Made by a program: the position numbers and the translations under genes. Under the pieces are notes generated by a model. The model was given only the letters and a program-made list of their open reading frames with translations, ran no database searches and was not told where the DNA came from. From positions 1 to 12,459 of the forward strand of contig JANQSR010000049.1 of the NCBI GenBank assembly GCA_028279205.1: a stretch of 12,459 nucleotides of DNA, in the 5' to 3' direction. Position 1 is the first letter of the stretch. Every line of letters begins with the position of its first letter. Source of the DNA: Simkania sp. Lineage in GTDB: Bacteria; Chlamydiota; Chlamydiia; Chlamydiales; Simkaniaceae. Below, piece by piece: positions 6,130 to 12,459 of the stretch.

Positions 6130-7356
6130 CTATTCAATCCAGGTAGTTGCGTGATATTTCTCTTCGTCCATTTGCCCCTCCTTTTTCGCGACATAGACTG
6201 CTGTTACAGCATCTCCAAGGATGTTGACCACTGTCCCAAACATATCCCTGAAACGATCGATGCCCGCAATGAGGAGGATCCCCGCTTCGGGAAGCCCCAT
6301 GGCGTTAACGACAATGGAAAGCATGAGAAGTCCGCTACCTGGAATCCCAGCCGTTCCGATCGCGGAGACAAGGGTTGTAACAAAGAGAATCAAAATATTG
6401 GTGAACGTGACCTCTATTCCGTAGGCCTGCGCAATAAAGATGGATAAAATGGCTTGCCCGATTGCGGTCCCATTCATATTGATTGTGGATCCGAGAGAGA
6501 GAACAAAACCAGAAATATCGGGTGAGAGTCCGAGGTGATCCCTTGCACACTCTAAGGAGACGGGCAATGTTGCAGAGCTGCTACTCGTTGTGAAAGCGAC
6601 GACGATCGCATCTTTCATCCCTTTGAAAAAAGGGGCGATTTTGACTCGAGCTAGGAAGCGCAATGAGGCGGCAAATATGAGGGCAATCTGGATCAAACAG
6701 GCAGAGAAAATGCAAACAACAACCCAAAGGAGTGGGAGAATAGCCCTTAATCCGATGGTACCGACCGACGTGGCAATCAAGGCAAATACCCCATAGGGGG
6801 CAAATCGCATCACGATGTGGGTCAGGTGTGACATCACATCACCTAGCGATTCGATCACGTTTAGAACAGGTTTTGCCTTCCCCTTGGCCAGAGTGATCGC
6901 AAAGGCAAATAGGACGGCAAAAACGATGATTTGTAAAATATTTCCTTCAGCAAAAGACTTGAAAGGGTTTGAAGGCACGATAGAAAAGATGAAATCGATG
7001 AGTGTCTTAGAGCTTTCAACATCTTTTGCTCTCTCTGGTGAGACCAGATGGAGGGAAGACCCAGGCTGGACGGTGTAGACTACGCTTAATCCAATTCCAA
7101 TGGCGATAATCGTGGTAATGACGTAAAAGGTCAGTGTGCGAACCCCGATTCGACCAAGTTTTTTGGGGTCGTTGATGTGGCACATCCCCGTCACAAGGGA
7201 GGAGAAGACAATGAGTCCGACGAGCATCTTGAGAAGGTCGATAAAGGCCTTGCCCACTTTGCCAACTAAGGACAGAATGTGGGTCTGCTGGTGCAAAATC
7301 AAACCTGTAATCACACCTAGAACAAGGCCGACAATAATTTTAAGCCAAGGTTTCAT
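6130..7356 (-). CDS. gltT: GltT-type dicarboxylate/amino acid:cation symporter (DAACS family)
   Basis: The 408-residue product matches the length and topology of the SLC1/DAACS transporters: six N-terminal helices, then the transport core. The core motifs are present: TTSSSSATLP in hairpin 1 (256-265), NMNGTA in TM7 (293-298), GTAGIPGSG in hairpin 2 (334-342) and the TM8 block with Asp367, Asp371, Asn378 and Asp382. These proteins import glutamate, aspartate or C4-dicarboxylates using Na+ or H+. Two positions are unusual by comparison with archaeal GltPh. The substrate-carboxylate arginine (R397) aligns with Gly374, and the sodium-site D312 aligns with Asn295. A neutral or differently charged substrate is therefore possible, so the gene symbol marks the family only. 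The ATG at 7354-7356 follows TGAGGAAAC. It is a separate gene, 188 nt from the upstream rRNA/tRNA-modification operon. Confidence 0.9.
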   Translation of the reverse strand: MKPWLKIIVGLVLGVITGLILHQQTHILSLVGKVGKAFIDLLKMLVGLIVFSSLVTGMCHINDPKKLGRIGVRTLTFYVITTIIAIGIGLSVVYTVQPGSSLHLVSPERAKDVESSKTLIDFIFSIVPSNPFKSFAEGNILQIIVFAVLFAFAITLAKGKAKPVLNVIESLGDVMSHLTHIVMRFAPYGVFALIATSVGTIGLRAILPLLWVVVCIFSACLIQIALIFAASLRFLARVKIAPFFKGMKDAIVVAFTTSSSSATLPVSLECARDHLGLSPDISGFVLSLGSTINMNGTAIGQAILSIFIAQAYGIEVTFTNILILFVTTLVSAIGTAGIPGSGLLMLSIVVNAMGLPEAGILLIAGIDRFRDMFGTVVNILGDAVTAVYVAKKEGQMDEEKYHATTWIE

Positions 7357-7416
7357 GTTTCCTCAAAATAGAATTTCGGGAGAGGGTAAAATAAACAAAA
7401 GTAAGGTTGTATCTAA

Positions 7417-7446
7417 ATATTGCCTGGCAGCTTTTTGGTTTGACAA
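7417..7446 (-). promoter_or_regulatory. Weak candidate promoter of gltT
   Basis: TTGTCA (7441-7446) is a good -35; after 18 nt comes CAATAT (7417-7422), a poor -10. It lies in the 188-nt gap upstream of gltT, about 60 nt from its start codon. No terminator hairpin is apparent after the upstream operon, so read-through is also possible. Confidence 0.25.
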
Positions 7447-7544
7447 AAATGGAGCTTGTGCTACCTATATCTCACGCTTTGTGGGAGATCTTCAACTCAG
7501 AAGAAATTCCACTATAATAAGACTTAAGGCAAAAGGTTAGGGCG

Positions 7545-8252
7545 TTACCCAAACACCTTCTCCCATTCTCCCCAATCGGGACAAAAAAATCCAGAAAAAC
7601 CGACTAGTGAGATTTTCACTCCTGTTATGGGGTGGCGAAAAACAAGCTTTCCATGGTGTAAATCGATTTTTTTACTCTTTGATTTGGACGGGAATCCGTA
7701 CTTGGTATCTCCCCATATTGGGTGACCTAGATAGGAGAGTTGGACTCGAATCTGGTGGTAACGCCCCGTGTGCGGATGAACTTCGAGCAGGCTCGACTCT
7801 TTCCATTCTTTGAGCACACGGTAGGTCAGGGTAGACTCTTTGCCCAAATGATCAGAGATGATCGCCCTTCTTCTGCCGTGCAAGAGCAGGTGTTTTAAAT
7901 GTCCTCTCTTCTCTTTTAAGTGCCCTTTCACACGTGCATAGTACGTCTTTCCGATTTGACGTGTGCGCATCTGCGTCTGCAAGCGAGAAAGACTTTTACT
8001 TGTTCGAGCAAAAAGAACGAGTCCGCTAACGGGGTAATCAAGTCGATGGATTGGAGTTAGAAAAACCCCGCCTGGTTTTTTAAACTTCTCTTTGATGAAA
8101 GCTTTCGCCTGATCTTCCAAGCTAAGGCCGCCCTGAGAGGTGGGTTGTGTTGTGATCAAAGCGGGCTTTTTGACCACCAAAAGGTGAGAGTCTAGGTAAA
8201 CGATCTGTTTGGGTTGGAAACTCTTTTTAAAATAGGGGGTCTTATTCTCCAT
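7545..8252 (-). CDS. RluA-family RNA pseudouridine synthase
   Basis: It isomerises uridine to pseudouridine in rRNA or tRNA. The catalytic motif is intact: HRLDYPVSGLVLFAR, with Asp72 as the nucleophile (family form HRLDxxTSGLLLFAR). The early IVYLDSHLLVVKKPA strand and the later HPHTGRYHQIRVQLSYLGHPIWGDTKYG block are typical of the RluA core. There is no N-terminal S4 domain, so it is the short RluA/RluC-core type; specific target uridines cannot be told. Start choice: I take the ATG at 8250-8252 (235 aa), which has GAGG four bases upstream and overlaps the methyltransferase stop by 11 nt. An ATG at 8264 and a GTG at 8273 are alternatives. It is the last gene of the minus-strand operon, adjacent to a predicted rRNA methyltransferase. 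Confidence 0.9.
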   Translation of the reverse strand: MENKTPYFKKSFQPKQIVYLDSHLLVVKKPALITTQPTSQGGLSLEDQAKAFIKEKFKKPGGVFLTPIHRLDYPVSGLVLFARTSKSLSRLQTQMRTRQIGKTYYARVKGHLKEKRGHLKHLLLHGRRRAIISDHLGKESTLTYRVLKEWKESSLLEVHPHTGRYHQIRVQLSYLGHPIWGDTKYGFPSKSKSKKIDLHHGKLVFRHPITGVKISLVGFSGFFCPDWGEWEKVFG

Positions 8253-9051
8253 GCCACCTCGCATAGCTTCCACTTGGGAGGGGAAAAGAGTGTGAGGGGA
8301 TGAGCATCTCCTCAGCTTCGATACTCCCCTTTTTTTGTGTTTGGATGAGAAGGTGTCTTAGGATGGTCGGAGTGAGTCCCGGCGTGTGAGTGGTCATCAC
8401 GATGAACCCTTTTCGGTTTACAACCTGAGAGCAGAGGTTTAAGAGGGGAACTAGATCACGCTCGATTTTGAAAATTTGCCCCTGGTTTCCCCGACCAAAA
8501 GAGGGAGGGTCCAAAATGACTCCTTGATAGAAGGTTTTGTTTCTCACTTTTCGTTTGAGAAACTTGATGACATCTTCAACAATCCAAGAGATCGCATCGA
8601 TTTGGTTGAGAGCCGCATTCTCCTTTGCGCACAAAACAGCCTTTTTTGAAGCGTCTAAATGGTAGACCTTCACCCCCCTTTTGGCAATCGATAAAGAGGC
8701 TGCACCTGAATGAGCAAAGAGGTTTAAGACCGGCTTATCTGTCTTGCTACTTCTTTTTCCAACCCAATCCCACTGCGTGGCGTGCTCGGGAAAAAGGCCG
8801 AGGTGACCGAAGTCGGTCGGCTCCAACTTAAATTCAAGATCGTTGAAGAAGATGTTCCAGGAGTGGGGCAGCCCCTTTTTTTTCCATTGATTCTTTGGTT
8901 TGCGCATGAACTCTGCGTGATGGCTCTCCCACTCCTTTGGAAATGTTGGATCCCATATGGCTTGGGGGCAAGGGCGGATGATTTTGTAAGGACCGAAACG
9001 TTCGATTTTTCTCTCATGGCCACTATCTATCAAGGTATACTGGTGCATCAT
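8242..9051 (-). CDS. RlmI-like class I SAM-dependent methyltransferase (probable rRNA)
   Basis: A 269-residue methyltransferase of the COG1092-like group. The N-terminal part has YTLIDSGHERKIERFGPY and RPCPQAIW, typical of this subgroup. FGHLGLFPEHATQWDW (81-96) is the conserved linker before the Rossmann fold. SAM motifs follow: NLFAHSGAASL (110-120), the acidic residue Asp133 in VYHLDASK, and the catalytic-loop DPPSFGRG (181-188). It lacks the N-terminal PUA domain of E. coli RlmI (usually near 400 aa), so the RNA target may differ. By family it most likely methylates a 23S rRNA cytosine, but this is inference. The start at 9051 lies 7 nt after the cinA stop; a second Met follows directly. 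Its end overlaps the pseudouridine synthase, consistent with an RNA-modification pair. Confidence 0.87.
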   Translation of the reverse strand: MMHQYTLIDSGHERKIERFGPYKIIRPCPQAIWDPTFPKEWESHHAEFMRKPKNQWKKKGLPHSWNIFFNDLEFKLEPTDFGHLGLFPEHATQWDWVGKRSSKTDKPVLNLFAHSGAASLSIAKRGVKVYHLDASKKAVLCAKENAALNQIDAISWIVEDVIKFLKRKVRNKTFYQGVILDPPSFGRGNQGQIFKIERDLVPLLNLCSQVVNRKGFIVMTTHTPGLTPTILRHLLIQTQKKGSIEAEEMLIPSHSFPLPSGSYARWHGE

Positions 9052-9058
9052 TTTCCAT

Positions 9059-10303
9059 TTAATTAAAGGGGGGAATGTCAGACTCGATATACCGCCATAG
9101 ATGAGACAGAATGTAGGTGGTTGAAAAATCGATCAATGTCTCGCGGGTTTTCTTTCCCTTTGGTTTGAGGAGACCTCCAAATTTTTCTCCATTCCTTGTA
9201 GCGATGGCACCCCAAATCGTACCTACGGGCTTTTCTTGGGTTCCTCCGTTAGGACCCGCGATCCCCGAAACGGCAATCGCGTAGTCTGCCTTGGAAAGGG
9301 AGAGGAGGCCTTCGACCATTTCATAGGCTGTTTCACAGCTTACGGCTCCGTGCGTCTCAATTGTTTCTGGTCTGACGTTGAGAACTTTTTGTTTCATCCC
9401 GTTTGAGTAAGTGACGAGGCTTCCCAAAAAATAGCCAGAGCTTCCACTTATAGAGGTCAATCGTGAGCCTATTCTGCCTCCCGTACACGACTCAGCACAG
9501 GCTAGTTTAAGCTGTTTTGCAAGAAACTGCTTTTGGATGGCTGCTTCGATCTTTGAGTCTGTTTCGGAAAAAATATGTTCTTTGTACTGGGCGTGCAAAT
9601 CGGATAAAATCGGCGCGAGTTTCTTGTCTGCTTCGCTTTGAGATCGGGCCTTTATTTTCAAGTAGATCGACAAGGTTCCATATGATGGGCAGATTCCATA
9701 CTTTAAGTCGGGATAGTTCGCCGCTAGTTGTCTTAAATAAAGGTCTACCCCGTTTTCGTAGAGCAAACACAAGAAAAGACTCTTTTGAAACCACTCTTTT
9801 GGAACAATTTGAGCTAGATAGGGGATGCCATATTGCTCAAGCATCGGCTTCATCTGATGGGGAACGCCTGGGAATGCTAAGAGGTGCGATTTGCCCCTTT
9901 TCAAGAGGAAGCCAGGGGCTGTGCCAAAAAGATTTGGGATCATTTCTACGCCTTCAATGATGGTCGACTGATCTTCAATCGTTTCTAGTTCTTCTCCATA
10001 CCGTTTTTTTAAATCAGCGGCTAAAGTGGCCTCCTTTTTGAGGGGTAGATTAAAAAATTGAGCGACTGTTTGTCGTGTGATGTCATCTTCGGTCGGGCCT
10101 AAACCTCCCGTCATGATGATAACACAAGCCCTTTTCATTGCGCGGGCAATCGCCTCTTCTAAAAGGGGTTTTTCATCAGGCACGGTGGTGATCTGTTTAA
10201 CGAGATACCCCTTTTTGAGCAAGGCGTTTGCGATCAGGCTGGCATTTGTGTTGATCGTTTCCCCAGTCACGAGTTCAGATCCGATAGAGATAATTTCAAT
10301 CAT
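9059..10303 (-). CDS. cinA: CinA-type ADP-ribose pyrophosphatase / NMN deamidase
   Basis: The product is 414 residues, the normal length of full two-domain CinA. The N-terminal MoCF-like domain starts MIEIISIGSELVTGE and carries TGGLGPTEDD (65-74). The C-terminal PncC domain has AESCTGG (270-276, with the catalytic Ser) and the SGIAGPNGG segment (346-354). The family hydrolyses ADP-ribose and deamidates nicotinamide mononucleotide, recycling NAD breakdown products. The start is fixed by the MIEIISIG family motif and by a 4-nt ATGA overlap with the upstream gene stop, a classical coupling; a 19-residue extension to 10360 would lie inside that gene. Chlamydiae import NAD, so salvage or clean-up of NAD by-products would fit (inference). 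Competence-associated roles of CinA in other bacteria need not apply here. Confidence 0.95.
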   Translation of the reverse strand: MIEIISIGSELVTGETINTNASLIANALLKKGYLVKQITTVPDEKPLLEEAIARAMKRACVIIMTGGLGPTEDDITRQTVAQFFNLPLKKEATLAADLKKRYGEELETIEDQSTIIEGVEMIPNLFGTAPGFLLKRGKSHLLAFPGVPHQMKPMLEQYGIPYLAQIVPKEWFQKSLFLCLLYENGVDLYLRQLAANYPDLKYGICPSYGTLSIYLKIKARSQSEADKKLAPILSDLHAQYKEHIFSETDSKIEAAIQKQFLAKQLKLACAESCTGGRIGSRLTSISGSSGYFLGSLVTYSNGMKQKVLNVRPETIETHGAVSCETAYEMVEGLLSLSKADYAIAVSGIAGPNGGTQEKPVGTIWGAIATRNGEKFGGLLKPKGKKTRETLIDFSTTYILSHLWRYIESDIPPFN

Positions 10304-10989
10304 ACAACGATCAACCCTTTTTGAGCGAGTTGAGGATGTTTGTTGATCCATGTCATGCATCGGTTTCCAATGCGTGCTGCGATCGATACCTTTTTACCCT
10401 CAACCAGGAAGGAGGTAGGGCGGGAGTTTCTACGCATCCATTTCGCAAGAGCTTGAAAAAGGCTTATGTTAACATCACTCGGATCTCGCATCACCTCAAC
10501 TAATTCCTCTTTTCTAGAGTTTGAATGCAAGTAGGGGTAAGAGAATTGAACCCCCCATTGAACCGACTCTCGATCGCATGTCATCAGGTGAAAGGTGCGT
10601 CTATCTCTAGAGCAGGTGAAATGGAAAAGTGAGAGCTGGATCGCTGGTCTGATCAATTTTAAAATCATCTTCTCTTTCACATCCATCGCGTAAAAAATTT
10701 CAGGTGTTGTCGACATGGCAGCAGAAAAAAGGGATTTTGGCAAAAAAGAGGGCTGCTTTTGCTTGAGCTTTTGAACGAAGGAGGCGTACTCTTTGAGAAA
10801 AGCTTGCCTAGAAAAGAGTGCTTGATCTGGATTGATCAGTTCTGAGACATTGTAGAGGGCAAAGGGGGGCAAGGTTTCAAAAAGGGACTCCATCTCGGAA
10901 GGGTCGAGAAGTGCGCGGTAAGAGATCCATTTTGAGGCCTGGAGAAGCCCTTCTTGGCTAGGATGCCCTTTTCGAAAGAGAGGTCGCAT
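10300..10989 (-). CDS. Conserved-looking hypothetical protein between lspA and cinA
   Basis: A 229-residue, mostly soluble, basic protein I do not recognise. No signal peptide or membrane segment is evident. Visible features include four Cys-containing positions (FTCSRDRRTFHLMTCDRES around 145-163, and RCM near 210), many aromatic residues, and an ordered-looking C-terminus (ALAKWMRRNSRPTSFLVEG). It is held in the operon by overlaps at both ends: 32 nt with lspA upstream and 4 nt (ATGA) with cinA downstream. That tight packing supports it being a real, translated gene even though its Shine-Dalgarno is weak. It may be restricted to Chlamydiae; a start further in is possible but would leave a gap in an otherwise overlapping operon. 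Function unknown. Confidence 0.78.
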   Translation of the reverse strand: MRPLFRKGHPSQEGLLQASKWISYRALLDPSEMESLFETLPPFALYNVSELINPDQALFSRQAFLKEYASFVQKLKQKQPSFLPKSLFSAAMSTTPEIFYAMDVKEKMILKLIRPAIQLSLFHFTCSRDRRTFHLMTCDRESVQWGVQFSYPYLHSNSRKEELVEVMRDPSDVNISLFQALAKWMRRNSRPTSFLVEGKKVSIAARIGNRCMTWINKHPQLAQKGLIVV

Positions 10990-11488
10990 GTTTTCTTTGA
11001 AAAAATGATTGGAAGATGAGGGAAAAGATTCCTAAGAAGATCATAAAGTCGGCGAGGTTGAAGACGGGGAAAGAGTAGCCCCAGAGGTTAAAATGGAGCA
11101 TATCGATCACAAAGCCATAGATGCAAGAATCGAGAATATTTCCTGTTGCGCCTACAATGATTAGGAAAAGGGGAAGGCACCTTCTCTTCTGATTGTTAAT
11201 AAAACAGGTGTAGACAAATAAGCTGAGAAGGATCCCCATCCGAATGATGAGTAGCACGGAGGGATGAGAGGAAAAAATGCCCCAAGCACTTCCAAAATTT
11301 GTGACCTTAGTGATACAAAAATCGATCCCAAAGAAATCTTGAAAAATGCCGACACCCCCATAAGGATAAGAGGGGGAGTAAGAGATGCTTGACAGATTAA
11401 GGTGAACCAAAACCAAATATTTGGTGAACGCATCGACAAGCAGCAAAATGAGCCCGACTCCTAAAAATTTAGAGAAGCCCTTTCTCAT
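10958..11488 (-). CDS. lspA: Lipoprotein signal peptidase II
   Basis: The 176-residue product is typical in size and has four hydrophobic segments. Conserved family positions are visible: Asp19 and Lys23 (VDAFTK), Asn64-Gly66-Ala68 (NFGSA), Asn117 (GNILD), catalytic Asp129 (VIDM) and catalytic Asp147 (FNLAD). It removes signal peptides from diacylglyceryl-prolipoproteins in the inner membrane. One conserved position differs: the Arg that normally follows GNxxD is Ser121. The ATG at 11486-11488 has GGAGAG just upstream and lies within the end of the dksA-like gene (20-nt overlap). From memory, dksA and lspA are also adjacent in Chlamydia trachomatis, which supports the taxonomic call. Confidence 0.93.
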   Translation of the reverse strand: MRKGFSKFLGVGLILLLVDAFTKYLVLVHLNLSSISYSPSYPYGGVGIFQDFFGIDFCITKVTNFGSAWGIFSSHPSVLLIIRMGILLSLFVYTCFINNQKRRCLPLFLIIVGATGNILDSCIYGFVIDMLHFNLWGYSFPVFNLADFMIFLGIFSLIFQSFFQRKHATSLSKRAS

Positions 11489-11834
11489 ATCTCTCCTGTG
11501 TTTGAACTGTCATTGTTGCATAGGGGACAGCCTCTAACCGCTTAAAGGGGATCTCTTCACCCGAAACGTCGCATGTCCCGTAAGAGCCCTCTTCTATTTT
11601 TTCAAGAGCTCTCTCAATTTGACGCAAAATTGATCGCTCTTTGCCCGAGATCTCGATCGAAATGGTTTGACCGAAATCATCTGTTCCCTCATCTGCTTGA
11701 TGTTGAGAGTACCCTTTGGGCTCCTCTCTCCTCTTTACATCCTCGGATACCTTTCCCAAAGTCTGATTGATCTGAGCGCGAAGCGCAATAAGTCGATTCT
11801 TGAATTTCTCAACGTCCCGTTTTTTTAGAGTCAT
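11469..11834 (-). CDS. dksA: DksA/TraR-family transcription regulator lacking most zinc-finger cysteines
   Basis: A 121-residue protein with the family layout: a helical coiled-coil hairpin (about 1-80) and a C-terminal globular finger region with RLEAVPYA (99-106). DksA-type proteins bind in the RNA polymerase secondary channel and tune promoter activity, often with ppGpp. The four-Cys zinc site is reduced to one: Cys88 remains, while the other positions are Ser91, Thr109 and Thr112. The tip carries ADEGTDDFGQ in place of the E. coli DxxDxA arrangement. Similar cysteine-poor members with GxPIPxxRLEAIP-like segments occur in the PVC group, so this is probably lineage-typical. The ATG at 11832-11834 follows GAGGAG; an upstream in-frame TTG is less likely. 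First gene of the six-gene operon. Confidence 0.9.
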   Translation of the reverse strand: MTLKKRDVEKFKNRLIALRAQINQTLGKVSEDVKRREEPKGYSQHQADEGTDDFGQTISIEISGKERSILRQIERALEKIEEGSYGTCDVSGEEIPFKRLEAVPYATMTVQTQERYEKGLL

Positions 11835-11847
11835 TTCTCCTCGTGAT

Positions 11848-11961
11848 TTAATTTTTATCAAAAGTGTCAGTTAAATTCTTAATAACTTCTGGGATCTCTC
11901 CTAAAACGTCTATATACCGAAGTGATCCGAATATAAGCAATACCCCTAATAGGATAGATGT
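11848..11961 (-). other. Short open stretch ending just before the dksA-like gene
   Basis: Between stop codons the minus strand reads a 37-codon frame with a hydrophobic start (ILLGVLLIF) and a polar tail ending TDTFDKN. It stops 14 nt before the dksA-like ATG. Its only start candidate is a TTG at 11938-11940 with AGGGG close upstream. A neighbouring frame just upstream reads MTTEDQLMIDI, so a frameshifted small membrane protein is one explanation and chance is another. Confidence 0.2.
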
Positions 11962-12084
11962 CTATCATCAGCTGGTCTTCGGTTGTCATCTCTTTTTTTT
12001 TGAATTTAGATTTTTGATTTTTAAAGACTTTTACTTTTTCCATCGCAAAATAGCATGCAGAAAGAACAAAACAAAGAGAAAACA

Positions 12085-12105
12085 CCCTGGTGCTCACCCC
12101 CAAGG
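12085..12105 (-). terminator. Terminator-like hairpin after tRNA-Ser
   Basis: On the minus strand CCTTGG and CCAGGG pair (one G-U), enclosing a 9-nt loop, and are followed by the T-rich TGTTTTCTC. It lies about 34 nt beyond the tRNA 3' end. A run of seven T directly after the tRNA (12126-12132) may help. The remainder of 11862-12138 shows no convincing gene. Confidence 0.4.
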
Positions 12106-12138
12106 AGAATGGGCATCGGAGCATTAAAAAAAGAGCAA

Positions 12139-12225
12139 CGGAGGAGATGGGATTCGAACCCATGGCACGCTTTCACATGCACACGCTTTCCAAGCGTGCT
12201 CTTTAAACCGCTCGGACACTCCTCC
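12139..12225 (-). tRNA. tRNA-Ser (anticodon GGA)
   Basis: An 87-nt class II tRNA. The acceptor stem is GGAGGAG/CTCCTCC with discriminator G. The D-arm region reads TCCGAGCGGTTTAAAGA. The anticodon stem CACGC/GCGTG encloses TTGGAAA, giving anticodon GGA, which reads UCC and UCU serine codons. The long variable arm typical of tRNA-Ser lies between it and the T-arm ATGGG-TTCGAAT-CCCAT. The 3' CCA is not encoded (TTGC follows). It stands alone between the operon and the right-edge gene. Confidence 0.96.
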
Positions 12226-12261
12226 TAAACTTGGAGATTTTTCCTATAAAAAGCCCACACT

Positions 12262-12290
12262 ATCCTATTTTAACAGCTTTTATTCCACAA
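12262..12290 (-). promoter_or_regulatory. Candidate promoter of tRNA-Ser
   Basis: On the minus strand TTGTGG (12285-12290) and TAGGAT (12262-12267) are spaced by 17 nt, upstream of the tRNA 5' end at 12225. A TATAGG closer to the tRNA is a competing -10. Hexamer matching only. Confidence 0.3.
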
Positions 12291-12300
12291 GGAAAAACTC

Positions 12301-12459
12301 TCATTCGAGTTTCTTCTTGAGCATCGGCTCTTGACAGTCGTTTGAGCCATCTATAGGCCGCTCCATTATCAGGTCTGTCATTTCTGGAAAGTTTGGCTTT
12401 GAAATTTTAGGAGGAGGGGTGTCGTTACTCATAAAATCATACGAAAGTTGTGAACCTTG
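12301..12459 (-). CDS. C-terminal end of an unidentified gene (runs in from right edge)
   Basis: One minus-strand frame is open from the right edge for 52 codons and ends in TGA at 12301-12303. It ends in a short polar, Pro-rich tail (DTPPPKISKPNFPEMTD) followed by a Lys-rich terminus (MLKKKLE). An internal ATG (12430-12432) could give a 43-residue peptide, but no Shine-Dalgarno precedes it, so a longer gene continuing outside the window is more likely. Too short to identify; an intergenic chance frame is not excluded. Confidence 0.4.
   Translation of the reverse strand, partial: QGSQLSYDFMSNDTPPPKISKPNFPEMTDLIMERPIDGSNDCQEPMLKKKLE

Noticed and set aside
6151..7540. Several plus-strand frames opposite gltT
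   Set aside because: The minus-strand GltT product carries all family motifs, so these are shadows.
10304..10360. 19-residue N-terminal extension of CinA
   Set aside because: CinA family members begin at the MIEIISIG strand, and the ATG at 10303 forms a clean ATGA overlap with the preceding gene.
11879..12163. 94-codon minus-strand frame spanning the tRNA end and the gap
   Set aside because: It starts inside tRNA-Ser, crosses a terminator-like hairpin and has no ribosome site. Only its downstream part is kept as a weak lead.
1..12459. CRISPR arrays, phage genes, toxin-antitoxin pairs or riboswitches
   Set aside because: I found no evenly spaced direct repeats, no phage structural motifs, no paired small toxin/antitoxin frames, and no leader matching a riboswitch I know.

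Overview
The window reads as a chromosomal segment of a bacterium in the phylum Chlamydiae, most likely an environmental, amoeba-associated type (Waddlia/Simkania/Parachlamydia-like) and not a Chlamydia of animals. The evidence is the gene set: a dksA-lspA pair, an isolated glycine-cleavage H protein, a GltT-type symporter, a short RRM protein, and several proteins I cannot match outside that phylum. The genus assignment is inference. Base composition is moderately AT-rich, and the coiled-coil gene is visibly more AT-rich than its neighbours.

Left part (1-4104): the first 44 codons of a sugar-porter MFS transporter leave the window on the minus strand. Between it and the next gene lies a decayed IS5-type insertion sequence of about 442 bp. 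It keeps perfect 15-bp terminal inverted repeats and three recognisable transposase fragments on the minus strand. A tight plus-strand cluster follows: a large membrane-anchored PpiD/SurA-N-like protein, an overlapping gene with a CBM9/DOMON-like beta domain, and gcsH.

Middle (4105-7544): a convergent intergenic gap with hairpins, then three separately spaced minus-strand genes. These are a coiled-coil protein with a short hydrophobic segment (candidate host-interaction protein), a single-RRM RNA-binding protein with a promoter and a 9-codon upstream reading frame containing Pro-Pro-Pro, and a glutamate/dicarboxylate-type Na+/H+ symporter. The symporter lacks the canonical substrate-binding arginine.

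Right part (7545-11834): a compact minus-strand operon transcribed in the order dksA-like, lspA, hypothetical, cinA, RlmI-like methyltransferase, RluA-like pseudouridine synthase. Four of the five junctions overlap and the fifth is 7 nt apart. The themes are transcription control, lipoprotein maturation, nucleotide repair/salvage and RNA modification. Upstream are an intergenic stretch with a terminator-like hairpin, a class II tRNA-Ser(GGA), and the C-terminal end of an unidentified gene that enters from the right edge.

I found no clear previously undescribed multi-gene system. The best leads are the IS remnant, the PPP leader peptide before the RRM gene, residue substitutions in GltT, LspA and the DksA-like protein, and the unknown proteins at 760-3727, 4324-5427 and 10300-10989.
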